From Enterococcus cecorum (GTDB lineage: Bacteria; Bacillota; Bacilli; Lactobacillales; Enterococcaceae), in NCBI RefSeq assembly GCF_023221775.1, contig NZ_JAKUDS010000016.1:1-54631 (forward strand): DNA of 54,631 nt, read 5' to 3'. Shown here one piece after another: positions 30,283-38,565 of this stretch (position 1 is its first letter; the number at the start of each line of letters is the position of its first letter). A program made the position numbers and the translations under genes. The notes under the pieces were generated by a model. The model saw only the letters and a list, made by a program, of their open reading frames with translations. It did no database searches and had not been told where the DNA came from.

Positions 30283-30660
30283 TTATCTATCTTCAAGATA
30301 TGCTTGAATTTGTTGTGCATCTTCAAAAGTTAACTCGCCAGATTCCAATTGTGAAACTAAATTTTCTTTCATATCAACAGGTATCTCCCAATAACCATCG
30401 ATACATTGAAATAACTCCTTGTCATACTCTTCAAAAATTGGATAGATTCTTAAAAAATCATCAAATGATAAGCCTTGGTCCTCATAGTAATCTTTGACTA
30501 ATCCATTTTTAATTGCGTGTTGGGTCGGTAAACCCGTTTCAGTAATAATTCCTCTCTCTACCATCGAACGATAAAAAGTGCATTTATCTAGCGATTGCTG
30601 GGTCGTTTCAAGATAATACTTTAATCCTTCTTCAACTAAAGGTGGGTAAATAATTTCCAT
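30283..30660 (-). CDS. Unknown acidic 125-aa protein downstream of Zn-independent rpmF
   Basis: I do not recognise this protein. It is small, acidic, predicted soluble and without signal or membrane segments. Features are a helical N-terminal half (LVEEGLKYYLETTQQSLDK), a central TGLPTQHAIKNGLVKDYYEDQGLSFDDFL and a C-terminal helix ELTFEDAQQIQAYLEDR. The RBS AGGAGGG lies 7 nt before the ATG. It is 31 bp after rpmF in the same direction, with no terminator seen between. It is therefore probably in the Zur-controlled transcript and may have a role in zinc limitation (inference from context only). Confidence 0.65.
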   Translation of the reverse strand: MEIIYPPLVEEGLKYYLETTQQSLDKCTFYRSMVERGIITETGLPTQHAIKNGLVKDYYEDQGLSFDDFLRIYPIFEEYDKELFQCIDGYWEIPVDMKENLVSQLESGELTFEDAQQIQAYLEDR

Positions 30661-30691
30661 TTTGGTTCCCTCCTAAAAGTTATATTTTAAA

Positions 30692-30871
30692 CTATTTTGA
30701 AGCTCCTTTAATTACTTTCTTTCCATTATAGTACCCTTTTAAAGATACATGATGGCTACGTCTATAATCACCATTCACTTCGTCAAATGAAATTTCTGGT
30801 TTTACTACAGTTTGATGAGTTCTTCTTAACCGTTTCTTCGCCTTAGATGTTTTTCTTGCTGGTACTGCCAT
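30692..30871 (-). CDS. rpmF: Ribosomal protein bL32, zinc-independent (C-minus) form
   Basis: 59-aa large-subunit protein. It has the L32 core ([19 protein letters not shown]) but no cysteine at all, so the usual four-Cys zinc ribbon is absent. C-minus paralogues replace the zinc-containing L32 during zinc starvation and spare zinc. The start is ATG 30871 with AAAAGGAGG 7 nt upstream. Upstream frame extension is spurious. It is second in the operon after C-minus rpsN. Confidence 0.92.
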   Translation of the reverse strand: MAVPARKTSKAKKRLRRTHQTVVKPEISFDEVNGDYRRSHHVSLKGYYNGKKVIKGASK

Positions 30872-30885
30872 GATATTTCCTCCTT

Positions 30886-31155
30886 TTACCAACTTGCTTT
30901 TTTTACTCCAGGAATCAAACCTTGATGGGCAAGCTCTCTAAAGTTAATACGGGACATACCAAACTTCCGCATATACCCTCTTGGACGGCCATCCGTCTGA
31001 TCACGAAGCCTCAGACGATTTGGATTTGAATCTCTTGGCAATTTAGCAAGGGCGGTGCGATCTCCTATGGCTTTTAATTCTTGACGTTTGTCTGCATATT
31101 TTTCAATCATTTCCATTTGTTTCTTTGCTTTAGCAATTTTAGACTTTTTTGCCAT
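30886..31155 (-). CDS. rpsN2: Ribosomal protein uS14, zinc-independent (C-minus) form
   Basis: 89-aa small-subunit protein of the long, cysteine-free S14 type ([13 protein letters not shown], then [20 protein letters not shown] and [15 protein letters not shown]). The 61-aa zinc-binding S14 normally lives in the spc operon. This paralogue is a zinc-starvation substitute, and a Zur-type operator lies directly upstream. Start at 31155 by family convention. The ATG two codons upstream (31161) has the better spacing to AAAGGAG and may be used. Confidence 0.92.
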   Translation of the reverse strand: MAKKSKIAKAKKQMEMIEKYADKRQELKAIGDRTALAKLPRDSNPNRLRLRDQTDGRPRGYMRKFGMSRINFRELAHQGLIPGVKKASW

Positions 31156-31193
31156 ATACATTTATACTCCTTTCGTTTTGATTTAGATGTCGC

Positions 31194-31214
31194 AAATCGT
31201 AATCATTACGTTTT
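31194..31214 (-). promoter_or_regulatory. Zur box upstream of rpsN2-rpmF
   Basis: The core CGTAATCATTACG (31198-31210) is a perfect palindrome within AAATCGT...ACGTTTT, matching the Bacillus Zur consensus at nearly every base. It begins 9 bp downstream of the -10, where a bound repressor would block transcription, and fits the zinc-sparing function of the genes behind it. Confidence 0.85.
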
Positions 31215-31223
31215 GGTATTAAC

Positions 31224-31252
31224 ACTATACCAACAAAAATTTCTCTTGTCAA
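31224..31252 (-). promoter_or_regulatory. Promoter of the rpsN2-rpmF operon
   Basis: TTGACA and TATAGT with a 17-bp spacer, a near-consensus sigma-A promoter. IS982 copy 2 ends only 27 bp upstream of the -35. Confidence 0.85.
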
Positions 31253-31279
31253 CAATAAATGACATGAAATAAAACTCAT

Positions 31280-32241
31280 ACCCGTGGTGCTAGTTCATTT
31301 CAAAATAGCGTAAGTTATTAGCTAGAATAATTTGTTCAATTCGTAACTGTAGTCCGGCTAGGCTTCTAGCTAATGTATGTTCGATGTTAAAGAGACGACA
31401 CAGTTCAGAAAACCGTGTTTCAATAGTTCGTCTCATAGCCATCAGTTTCCAATCATTATGTTCTTCGGCCCCTGTCAAGTTTTTACGAAATGGCGTCCAT
31501 AGATGGTAACCTTGTTGTTCTAAGGCCTTCTTGAGTTCACTGCTTAGGTAGCCTAAATCCCCTAGGATAATCGATTGCTTGCGTCCCTCTTATAGTTCAT
31601 AAACCACCTTGATATCATGTGCAGAGGCTAGTGTGACAACATAGTTCAGAATATAACCAGATAAGGTCACCGGCATATGAACTTTGAAGCCGTAGAAACA
31701 AAGATGTTTAGAGGCGTTGTAGCCAATATCGGCTAATCCTTTAAAAATGGTAGCTCTGTGATTGCGGATAGGTTGGCAAAGTGGCAAAGGAAAACTATCT
31801 ATAATGGCTAGTTTATCAGATGGAAGCATTTCACTCATAGCTTTCCGGATTAATTGGACGAGCCAAATCAATTGTTTTGACCGACGATTGAAACGACTTC
31901 TTTCTAGTAGCTGCCCACAAGGAAAGAGGTGGCAGATACTGTAGAAATGACGCTGTGACGTTATGCCTAGTTCAGCCTGTAACAAAAGGAAGACAAGAAT
32001 TGATTCATCTGAAACTTTGGCTAAACTAACATTACGCCGATGTTTGAAGAAATCGGGGCAATAGTTTTGGTAGAAATGATGACAAATTTGACATAATTGG
32101 TGTACATTCCATTGTAAATGATGAGATTTAACGGTATAGTGTAAATGGCTCATTTGGACTAACCTCCTGTATGTTTCATCCCTTACAGTATAGTCCATTT
32201 GGGCTTTTTATTGTATTTTGAAATAAACTAGCACCACGGGT
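31280..32241 (-). mobile_element. IS982-family copy 2, near full length
   Basis: 962 bp with terminal repeats of about 27 bp beginning ACCCGTGGTGCTAGTT (the left copy has one C for T). Its orientation is opposite to copy 1. The element is structurally complete but its transposase carries a nonsense codon. The inner flank (AACTCAT) and the outer flank (ATAATAT) differ, so it is not an independent simple insertion. Confidence 0.88.
31290..32153 (-). pseudogene. IS982 family transposase with one nonsense mutation
   Basis: About 287 codons from MSHLHYTVKSHHLQW to NNLRYFEMN. All is in one frame except a TAA at 31590, where copy 1 has TTA (Leu) in the context YELLEGRKQ. Otherwise intact, including IDSFPLPLCQP, FKGLADIGYN and LGDLGYLSSE. 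It splits into a 187-aa N-terminal and a roughly 99-aa C-terminal part. Confidence 0.88.
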
Positions 32242-32248
32242 ATAATAT
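32242..32248. repeat. Right 7-bp direct repeat of the island (ATAATAT)
   Basis: Identical to 24818-24824 and directly adjacent to the right IS end. Confidence 0.6.
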
Positions 32249-32269
32249 GTATATTTCAATCAAAAATAG

Positions 32270-32282
32270 TTTGACAATCAAA
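32270..32282 (+). promoter_or_regulatory. FabT-like operator and -35 of fabI
   Basis: TTTGACAATCAAA keeps both FabT half sites (TTTGA and TCAAA). It contains TTGACA (32271-32276), the likely -35, with TAATAA 16 bp downstream as -10. A repressor here would occlude RNA polymerase. Confidence 0.65.
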
Positions 32283-32349
32283 AGAATTTAGATAATAATA
32301 AGAAATCATAAATGAAAATATCAATTGATGACAATAAAGGAGAAATATT

Positions 32350-33105
32350 ATGAGTTTTTTAACTGGTAAAAAAATTGTGGTTATGGGTGTAGCCAATAAA
32401 AAAAGTATCGCCTGGGGATGTGCCCAAGCGTTGATTCAACAAGGTGCTGAAGTCATATATACTTATCAAAATGAACGAATGGCTAAATCATTGGTCAAAT
32501 TAGTCGGAAAAGAGCCTTTCATGGTTGAGTGTGATGTTGCTGATGATCAATCCATTCAATCTGCTTTTGAACAAATCAAATCTTACGCCGGTGAAATTAA
32601 CGGTGTGGTTCATGCGATTGCCTATGCGAATAAAGAAGATTTACAAGGAAAAGTAACTGAAATATCCCGTCAAGGTTATGCTTTAGCGCAAGATATCAGC
32701 AGTTATTCTTTCATCGCTGTTACGAAATACGCTAAACCTATTCTTGCTGAAAATAGCGGGATTGTAACCTTAACATACTTAGGGGCTGAACGTGCGGTAC
32801 CAAATTATAATATGATGGGGATTGCAAAGGCGGCTTTAGAATCTGCTGTACGTTATCTTGCAGCAGAATTATCTTCTGAAAAAATCAGAGTGAATGCTAT
32901 TTCTGCCGGCGCGATTAAAACACTTGCCGTAACTGGTGTCAAAGATTATCAAAAACTATTACAACTGTCAGAAGATCGTACACCGGATAATGTAGGCGTC
33001 ACAATTGAGGAAGTCGGCAATGTATGTGCTTTTTTAATTAGTCCCCTTTCAAGCGGCATTATTGGTGAGGTCATTTTTGTAGATAAAGGCGTCCATCTAT
33101 CATAA
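32350..33105 (+). CDS. fabI: Enoyl-ACP reductase FabI
   Basis: NAD(P)H-dependent last step of each fatty-acid elongation cycle, and the triclosan target. The 251-aa SDR-like protein has GVANKKSIAWGCA near residue 13, HAIAYANKEDL near 90 and the catalytic YNMMGIAKAALE (Tyr-x6-Lys) near 154, all FabI rather than FabK features. RBS AAAGGAG lies 7-8 nt before the ATG. It follows the right edge of the IS island and has its own FabT-like promoter. Confidence 0.93.
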   Translation: MSFLTGKKIVVMGVANKKSIAWGCAQALIQQGAEVIYTYQNERMAKSLVKLVGKEPFMVECDVADDQSIQSAFEQIKSYAGEINGVVHAIAYANKEDLQGKVTEISRQGYALAQDISSYSFIAVTKYAKPILAENSGIVTLTYLGAERAVPNYNMMGIAKAALESAVRYLAAELSSEKIRVNAISAGAIKTLAVTGVKDYQKLLQLSEDRTPDNVGVTIEEVGNVCAFLISPLSSGIIGEVIFVDKGVHLS

Positions 33106-33142
33106 ACGTATTATGTAAACTATAATGTTCCACTTCCCTTTC

Positions 33143-33171
33143 TTTTGATTTTTACTTTGTTATGATACAAT
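33143..33171 (+). promoter_or_regulatory. Probable promoter for the MscS-type gene
   Basis: Extended -10 TGA-TACAAT (33163-33171) with a weak TTTTGA 17 bp upstream. An AAAGGAGGG RBS follows. Confidence 0.45.
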
Positions 33172-33191
33172 TATTTTAAAGGAGGGATTTT

Positions 33192-34082
33192 ATGTTAGCT
33201 GTGAATAATGGCTCTGTAGTAGAAACAACTGAAAAACAATTAAATGCCTTGCAACGTTGGTGGCATAATATTAATTGGGAGAATATTATTAATACAATTG
33301 TTGATAAAGCAATTGGTGTGGTTTTACTCACCCTTTTATTCTTTATCCTTCAGCGTTTGAGTTTCTTTTTACTTGATCGTGTTTATAAACAATATGCCAA
33401 GCGATACAGTATGAATGAAAGTCGCTTAAACACTATTAAAACATTGATGCATAATATCATTCAATATACGCTGGGATTTTTTTATGTTTATAGTTTATTA
33501 TCTGTATTAGGTTTTCCGATTGGTTCTTTACTTGCAGGTGCCGGAATTGCCGGAATTGCGATTGGTCTTGGTGCACAAGGATTTATGAATGATATCATCA
33601 CTGGTGCCTTTATTATTATGGAGCAACAAATCGATGTTGGTAACTATATTCGCCTACCGATTTTAGGAATAGAAGGCACGGTCATGTCTGTTGGGATACG
33701 TACTTTACAATTAAAATCAACGGATGGTACCCTTCATTACGTTCCAAATCGAAATATTACCGTCATCAGTAATACCTCGCGGGAAAATATGCAAGTATTG
33801 GTTGATGTGAGAATTAATCCTAATGAAGGAATCGAGGAAATGAAGCAAATTATTGCAACTGTGAATCAAGAATTTGCTCAAGTCCATCATGAAGTCATTG
33901 AGACACCACCAAGTATTTTTGGTGTGGTTGACTTAGGAAATAATAATTTTGCGATTCGTAGTATCATGTATGTTTCAAATGGGCAACAATTTAGTATTAA
34001 ACAAGCCTATTTAACTGCTTGTATAGATGCCTTAGTACAAAACGGCTATACCATTCCTAATACACCAATTATTACGAAATAA
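33192..34082 (+). CDS. Small-conductance mechanosensitive channel, MscS family
   Basis: Membrane channel that opens on hypo-osmotic stress, 296 aa. Hydrophobic helices lie at about residues 34-57 and 83-103. The pore helix is Gly/Ala-rich, LAGAGIAGIAIGLGAQGF near 115-132, followed by the beta domain (MEQQIDVGNYIRLP, GIEGTVMSVGIRT, VPNRNI). Resembles the B. subtilis YkuT type. RBS AAAGGAGGG. Confidence 0.9.
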   Translation: MLAVNNGSVVETTEKQLNALQRWWHNINWENIINTIVDKAIGVVLLTLLFFILQRLSFFLLDRVYKQYAKRYSMNESRLNTIKTLMHNIIQYTLGFFYVYSLLSVLGFPIGSLLAGAGIAGIAIGLGAQGFMNDIITGAFIIMEQQIDVGNYIRLPILGIEGTVMSVGIRTLQLKSTDGTLHYVPNRNITVISNTSRENMQVLVDVRINPNEGIEEMKQIIATVNQEFAQVHHEVIETPPSIFGVVDLGNNNFAIRSIMYVSNGQQFSIKQAYLTACIDALVQNGYTIPNTPIITK

Positions 34083-34085
34083 AAT

Positions 34086-34129
34086 AACCGCTCATCGCCA
34101 AAAGATTAATTGGTGATGGGCGGTTTTGT
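34086..34129. terminator. Bidirectional terminator (mscS / CBS gene)
   Basis: A 15-bp stem, AACCGCTCATCGCCA with TGGTGATGGGCGGTT, then TTTTGTTT on the plus strand. It also serves the convergent CBS-domain gene. Confidence 0.85.
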
Positions 34130-34132
34130 TTA

Positions 34133-34615
34133 TTAGGCTTTTTTCTGTTCGTTTTTTTCTATTAAATAATATCTACTTTCAATTTCATGCACCATATGAT
34201 TAACTGATTTGAGTATGGTTTTTCTGGTATAAATGCCTAAAAAAACATTTTCTGCAGTTACATATGGTAAAAATGGTTCGTTGACTAGACGTCGTAATAA
34301 GACTTCTAGACCTTCGTTTTGTTGAATAGTTGTGACATTTACTTCCATCACATCAGCGACAGTTAAAGTTTCAAGCAAGTTCATGTCAAAACCGGTTAAG
34401 CCACTAATAGCGCGCATAATATCTGCTAATGAAAGTAAGCCTACTAAATGATCCTCACTGTCTAATACTGGTATTTTTGAATATCCCACATTTGTAAGGA
34501 CTAATAGTGCATGTTCTAATGGATGGGTGTAAAGTACCGTAGCAACATTTTCAGCTTCGATTAAAAAAGTATCTTCTGTTTCAGTTAGTAATTCTTTGAC
34601 GTGTTTACCAATCAT
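34133..34615 (-). CDS. cbpB: CBS-domain c-di-AMP receptor, CbpB/DarB type
   Basis: 160-aa protein consisting of a CBS pair (about residues 15-70 and 85-145). GYSKIPVLDSEDHLVGLLSLADIM in the first CBS and ENVFLGIYTRKTILK in the second resemble B. subtilis YkuL/DarB and Listeria CbpB. Those bind c-di-AMP and, when free of it, stimulate the (p)ppGpp synthetase Rel. The assignment rests on length and overall pattern. It is third in a run murI-rph/rdgB-phosphodiesterase-cbpB. Confidence 0.75.
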   Translation of the reverse strand: MIGKHVKELLTETEDTFLIEAENVATVLYTHPLEHALLVLTNVGYSKIPVLDSEDHLVGLLSLADIMRAISGLTGFDMNLLETLTVADVMEVNVTTIQQNEGLEVLLRRLVNEPFLPYVTAENVFLGIYTRKTILKSVNHMVHEIESRYYLIEKNEQKKA

Positions 34616-34626
34616 TTCTTATCCAC

Positions 34627-35145
34627 CTATTTTTCAAATTCAAAAGCTAAATCAGCAATTGGTTGATTTGCACGATTGTAGTATTGAATTTTCCAATGTG
34701 TTGATGTGCTTTCAATAATTGCAAAACTACGATGTTGAATTGGGCCTCGTGGTAGTAAGATACTACCAGGATTTAAATATAGTCGATGATTCACTACTTC
34801 ACAACCAATTAAGTGAGTATGTCCAAATAATACAATATCTGCATGGCTTTGTTCTGCTAAATAAGCAAGTTTTTGTAGCCCCATTCGCACCCCGTAAAGA
34901 TGACCGTGTGTGACTAAAATTTTATCTTCAGGTGTAGTAATGATTTTGACATCTTCATAGCCATTATCGTAATCACAATTTCCAGCTACAACATAAATCT
35001 CTTTCCATAATTCATCATCACTAGACAATTCTGAATCTCCACAATGAATCATGTAATCTACTTTATCTCTCCATTGTTTGAATACATCAACCACAATTTG
35101 CCGATCTTGATGGCTATCACTAAGTACAAGATATTTCATCCTCAT
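34627..35145 (-). CDS. Metallophosphoesterase, YfcE/MJ0936 family
   Basis: Calcineurin-like phosphodiesterase of 172 aa: SDSHQD near residue 8, HCGDSE near 35, VAGNCDYD near 52, THGHLYG near 74 and LFGHTH near 97 supply the dimetal ligands. Physiological substrate unknown. The start at 35145 fits AAGGAAG just upstream. It lies 9 bp downstream of rph-rdgB, and rdgB followed by such a phosphodiesterase and a CBS protein is common in Lactobacillales. Confidence 0.88.
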   Translation of the reverse strand: MRMKYLVLSDSHQDRQIVVDVFKQWRDKVDYMIHCGDSELSSDDELWKEIYVVAGNCDYDNGYEDVKIITTPEDKILVTHGHLYGVRMGLQKLAYLAEQSHADIVLFGHTHLIGCEVVNHRLYLNPGSILLPRGPIQHRSFAIIESTSTHWKIQYYNRANQPIADLAFEFEK

Positions 35146-35154
35146 TCTTCCTTC

Positions 35155-36498
35155 CTATGCTTCTAACCAGGCTTGCCATAATCCATCCAATTTTTTCATC
35201 GCTTGACCACGATGGGAAATCGCATTTTTCTCTTCAGGGGTTAATTCAGCAGATGTTTTCTCTAAACCATCGACAATAAATAATGGATCATAACCAAATC
35301 CGTTTTCACCTCTAGGAATACGTGCGATGCGTCCGTTCCAAATTCCTTCAACAACAAGCGATTCTTTCTGTGGTGCAGCAAAAACTAAAGTGCAGTGGAA
35401 TTGAGCTGTACGATTTTCGTCTGCTACATCGGTTAATTCATGAAGTAATTTGGCATTATTAGAGGCGTCACTCTTTTGTTCGCCGGCAAAGCGTGCGGAA
35501 TAAATCCCAGGCATACCTCCAAGTGCATCGACAGTTAAACCAGAATCATCAGCTAATACTGGACATTGCAGGATATTGGCAATGGTTTCCGCCTTTAATC
35601 GGGCATTTTCTTCAAAAGTCTGTCCGGTTTCTTGCACTTCAGGTAATTCAGGAAAATCTTTCATCGTTTTAATTTGATAACCCGCTTTAGCAAACATTTT
35701 TTCAAATTCTTTGGCTTTCCCCATATTTCCTGTTGCAATCATAATTGTTTTATCAGAAATAGCATCTTTGGCTGTATTCTGTGTGTATAAAGCTTCTTTT
35801 TGATAAGCAATTAAGGACTCGATAGCTTCTTTTCCATAATGTAAAAGTGCGTTTAATTGCTCACCATCAAAGGTAGCTTCCTCACCTGTTCCTTGAATTT
35901 CAACGAAACGGCCTGATTCAGTCATTACTAAATTCATATCTACTTGACAGGCGGAATCTTCAACATAATCCAAGTCAACTGCATAACTATCATCTTCTAA
36001 AATTCCTACGCTAATAGCCGCTAGATGTTCTTTAATTGGATTTTCACTTAGCTCGCCAGTTTGCATCAGTTTATTAATCGCTAATTGTAAAGCAACAAAA
36101 GCACCGGTAATACTTGCTGTACGAGTACCTCCATCGGCTTGGATCACATCGCAGTCGACAATAATGCTCCGTTCTCCTAGTTTTTCTAAATCAACCACCG
36201 CGCGTAAACTACGACCAATTAAACGCTGAATTTCCATTGTACGTCCAGATAATTTACCTTTTGAGCTTTCTCGGCGATTTCTTGTATTTGTTGCTCGTGG
36301 TAGCATACTATATTCAGCACTTACCCAACCAGTTTCGCTACCACGTAAAAATGGTGGCACACTTTCTTCAATTGTCGCAGAACAAATGACTTGTGTATCT
36401 CCAAAAGAAATCACAACTGAACCTTCTGGATGTTTAAAGACATTTGTTTGAATCGTAATTTTTCTTAAATCATTAACTTGACGTCCATCATGACGCAT
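35155..36498 (-). CDS. rph-rdgB: RNase PH - RdgB (dITP/XTP pyrophosphatase) fusion
   Basis: 447-aa two-domain protein. Residues about 1-238 are RNase PH, the phosphorolytic tRNA 3' exonuclease ([56 protein letters not shown]). Residues about 248-447 are RdgB/Ham1, which hydrolyses ITP and XTP ([55 protein letters not shown]). This fusion is known in enterococci and related lactic acid bacteria. It follows murI by 12 bp. Confidence 0.94.
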   Translation of the reverse strand: MRHDGRQVNDLRKITIQTNVFKHPEGSVVISFGDTQVICSATIEESVPPFLRGSETGWVSAEYSMLPRATNTRNRRESSKGKLSGRTMEIQRLIGRSLRAVVDLEKLGERSIIVDCDVIQADGGTRTASITGAFVALQLAINKLMQTGELSENPIKEHLAAISVGILEDDSYAVDLDYVEDSACQVDMNLVMTESGRFVEIQGTGEEATFDGEQLNALLHYGKEAIESLIAYQKEALYTQNTAKDAISDKTIMIATGNMGKAKEFEKMFAKAGYQIKTMKDFPELPEVQETGQTFEENARLKAETIANILQCPVLADDSGLTVDALGGMPGIYSARFAGEQKSDASNNAKLLHELTDVADENRTAQFHCTLVFAAPQKESLVVEGIWNGRIARIPRGENGFGYDPLFIVDGLEKTSAELTPEEKNAISHRGQAMKKLDGLWQAWLEA

Positions 36499-36510
36499 GT
36501 AAATTCCCCC

Positions 36511-37314
36511 TTATAATTGAATATGTTTTGCTTGAATATCAGGAATATTTAACCAATTTTTAGCAATTTGATTAAAGCTTTGTGTTGAGCCAGTTGTATA
36601 AAATTGGCGAGTTGGTGTGGTGTTTTCTGGTGAATTGGCAATATCAAAATAGTCTAAAAGCATGCTGACCTCGCCGACTGTTTCAACACCAGAGTCAATT
36701 AGTACCACTTCTTTACCCATTACATTTTGAATAATTGGACGTAGCAAAGGATAATGCGTGCATCCTAAAATCAACGTATCGATATTTTTTTTTGTCAAAG
36801 GTTGTAGTGTTTGAGCCACAATTTTTTTGGCTACACTTGAATTAGCTTGATTACTTTCGACAATTGGGACAAATCTAGGGCATGCTAGACTCACGGGTTG
36901 GGCAGTCGGTACTTTGGAAAGAATGGCTTGTTCATAACTACCACTTTGAATAGTCCCTTGAGTACCGATAATCCCTATTCGTTGTGATTTCGTATTTTTG
37001 ACAGCAGCTCTAGTTCCAGGCAAAATCACACCGACAACTGGAATGTCTAGTTGTTCCTTAATTTGGTTTAAAGCAGCTGCAGTCGCCGTATTACAAGCGA
37101 TTACAAGCATTTTAATATTTTGTTTCAGTAAAAAATGAGTCATTTGCCAAGTAAATTCAATGACTTGTTCTTTCGGGCGCGGACCATATGGACAACGCAA
37201 ATTATCTCCTAAAAAAATAATATTTTCATTTGGTAGTTGTTTTAAAGCTTCCTTAACAACAGTTAGCCCTCCTACTCCTGAATCAATAAAACCAATTGGA
37301 GCAGTATTTATCAT
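36511..37314 (-). CDS. murI: Glutamate racemase
   Basis: Makes D-glutamate for peptidoglycan. 267 aa with FIDSGVGGLTV near residue 9, PYGPRP near 42, the catalytic Cys in IACNTATA near 73 and the second catalytic Cys in LGCTHYPLL near 184. It heads the murI-rph/rdgB-phosphodiesterase-cbpB operon. RBS AAAAAAAGGAAG lies upstream of the ATG. Confidence 0.94.
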   Translation of the reverse strand: MINTAPIGFIDSGVGGLTVVKEALKQLPNENIIFLGDNLRCPYGPRPKEQVIEFTWQMTHFLLKQNIKMLVIACNTATAAALNQIKEQLDIPVVGVILPGTRAAVKNTKSQRIGIIGTQGTIQSGSYEQAILSKVPTAQPVSLACPRFVPIVESNQANSSVAKKIVAQTLQPLTKKNIDTLILGCTHYPLLRPIIQNVMGKEVVLIDSGVETVGEVSMLLDYFDIANSPENTTPTRQFYTTGSTQSFNQIAKNWLNIPDIQAKHIQL

Positions 37315-37449
37315 AAAATAAACTTCCTTTTTTTATATTTTATCCATACATATTTTCGCTTTTTTTCGTTCAGAATGCAAGTAATTATCTATAAAACTAA
37401 GCAAATCAAAATAATTTTTAATCTTTGCAACTAAAAAGTCATAAACTGG

Positions 37450-37478
37450 TTGATAAATCTAATAAAACAAGGTAGGAT
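37450..37478 (+). promoter_or_regulatory. Promoter of trpS
   Basis: TTGATA and TAGGAT with a 17-bp spacer, 36 bp before the trpS start. No T-box sequence is present in the 190-bp gap. Confidence 0.6.
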
Positions 37479-37514
37479 AAAACTTGTGAGAATTAGAAGA
37501 AAAAGGTGAAAACA

Positions 37515-38519
37515 ATGAATATTATTTTAACTGGTGATCGTCCAACGGGCCAATTGCATTTAGGCCATTATGTTGGTTCTTTAAAAAAACGTGTAGAAAT
37601 GCAAGCTGACGAAAATAATCAAATGAATATCATGATTGCAGATGTGCAAGCTTTAACAGATAATGCTAAAAACCCTGAAAAAGTTTCTAAAAACGTATTA
37701 GAAGTTGCGCTTGATTATTTAGCAGTTGGTTTAGATCCAAAACGTTCAACATTATTTATTCAGTCACAAATTCCACAATTAGCTGAATTAATGATGTATT
37801 ACATGAATTTAGTTACGGTTGCGCGCGTGAAACGTAATCCTACCGTTAAAAGTGAAATCGAACAAAAGAAATTTGGCGAAAGTATTCCAACTGGATTTTT
37901 TGTTTACCCTATCTCTCAAGCCGCAGATATTACAGCTTTCAAAGCAAATCTAGTACCCGTTGGAGAAGATCAAAAGCCAATGTTAGAACAAACCCAAGAA
38001 ATTGTTCATACATTTAATAGTACTTATGGTGAAGTTTTAGTTGAACCTAAAGCTGTTTTACCAGAAAAAGGAATGGGACGTTTACCTGGTATCGATGGCA
38101 ATGGTAAGATGAGCAAGTCTTTAAATAATGGTATTTACTTGGCTGATGATGCAGACACGATTAAGAAAAAAGTGATGTCTATGTACACCGATCCAAACCA
38201 TATTCACGTTGAAGATCCTGGACAAGTTGAAGGAAATATGGTCTTTACTTATCTTGATGTATTTGGCAAAGATAAAGCTTATATTGAAGAGTTAAAAGAA
38301 CATTATCGCCGTGGTGGACTTGGTGATGTAAAAATTAAACGCTACTTAATCGAGGTATTAGAAGCTGAATTAGCTCCAATTCGTGCCCGCCGTTTAGAGT
38401 TTGCTAAAGATCCACAAGCTGTGATGGAAATGCTTAGACAAGGTAGCTTACAAGCGGAAAAAGTAGCAGCTACAACACTTGATGAAGTGAAAAAAGCCAT
38501 GGGAATTCAATATTTTTAA
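37515..38519 (+). CDS. trpS: Tryptophanyl-tRNA synthetase
   Basis: Class I aminoacyl-tRNA synthetase, 334 aa. The HIGH-type motif is [13 protein letters not shown] near residue 9, DVQAL near 42, and KMSKS near 195. The start is ATG 37515 with AAAGGTG 6 nt upstream. The GTG at 37506 overlaps that RBS. Monocistronic between its promoter and terminator. Confidence 0.95.
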   Translation: MNIILTGDRPTGQLHLGHYVGSLKKRVEMQADENNQMNIMIADVQALTDNAKNPEKVSKNVLEVALDYLAVGLDPKRSTLFIQSQIPQLAELMMYYMNLVTVARVKRNPTVKSEIEQKKFGESIPTGFFVYPISQAADITAFKANLVPVGEDQKPMLEQTQEIVHTFNSTYGEVLVEPKAVLPEKGMGRLPGIDGNGKMSKSLNNGIYLADDADTIKKKVMSMYTDPNHIHVEDPGQVEGNMVFTYLDVFGKDKAYIEELKEHYRRGGLGDVKIKRYLIEVLEAELAPIRARRLEFAKDPQAVMEMLRQGSLQAEKVAATTLDEVKKAMGIQYF

Positions 38520-38526
38520 TTGATTT

Positions 38527-38561
38527 ACGAGGATTGAAGCAAAGTCAATCCTCGTTTTTTT
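38527..38561 (+). terminator. Terminator after trpS
   Basis: ACGAGGATTG pairs with CAATCCTCGT and is followed by seven T. Confidence 0.92.
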
Positions 38562-38565
38562 GCCG

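Larger units (their letters stand above)
24825..32241. mobile_element. IS982-bounded composite transposon-like island, metal-starvation cargo
   Basis: 7,417 bp between the outer ends of two IS982-family copies in inverted orientation, flanked by ATAATAT on both sides. Cargo: efaCBA-like Mn transporter with a 25-codon ORF, Zn-independent S14/L32 plus an unknown gene, and IS66 and IS110 debris. The inner IS flanks do not match each other, as expected for a composite unit. The flanking genes fabN and fabI both have FabT-like sites and face apart, so the island splits a former divergent pair. Both transposase genes are broken, so the unit cannot now move on its own. Confidence 0.6.

Noticed and set aside
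37315-37505. A T-box or trp riboswitch before trpS
   Set aside because: No GGTGG-type T-box motif or terminator/antiterminator pair. Only a simple promoter is visible.
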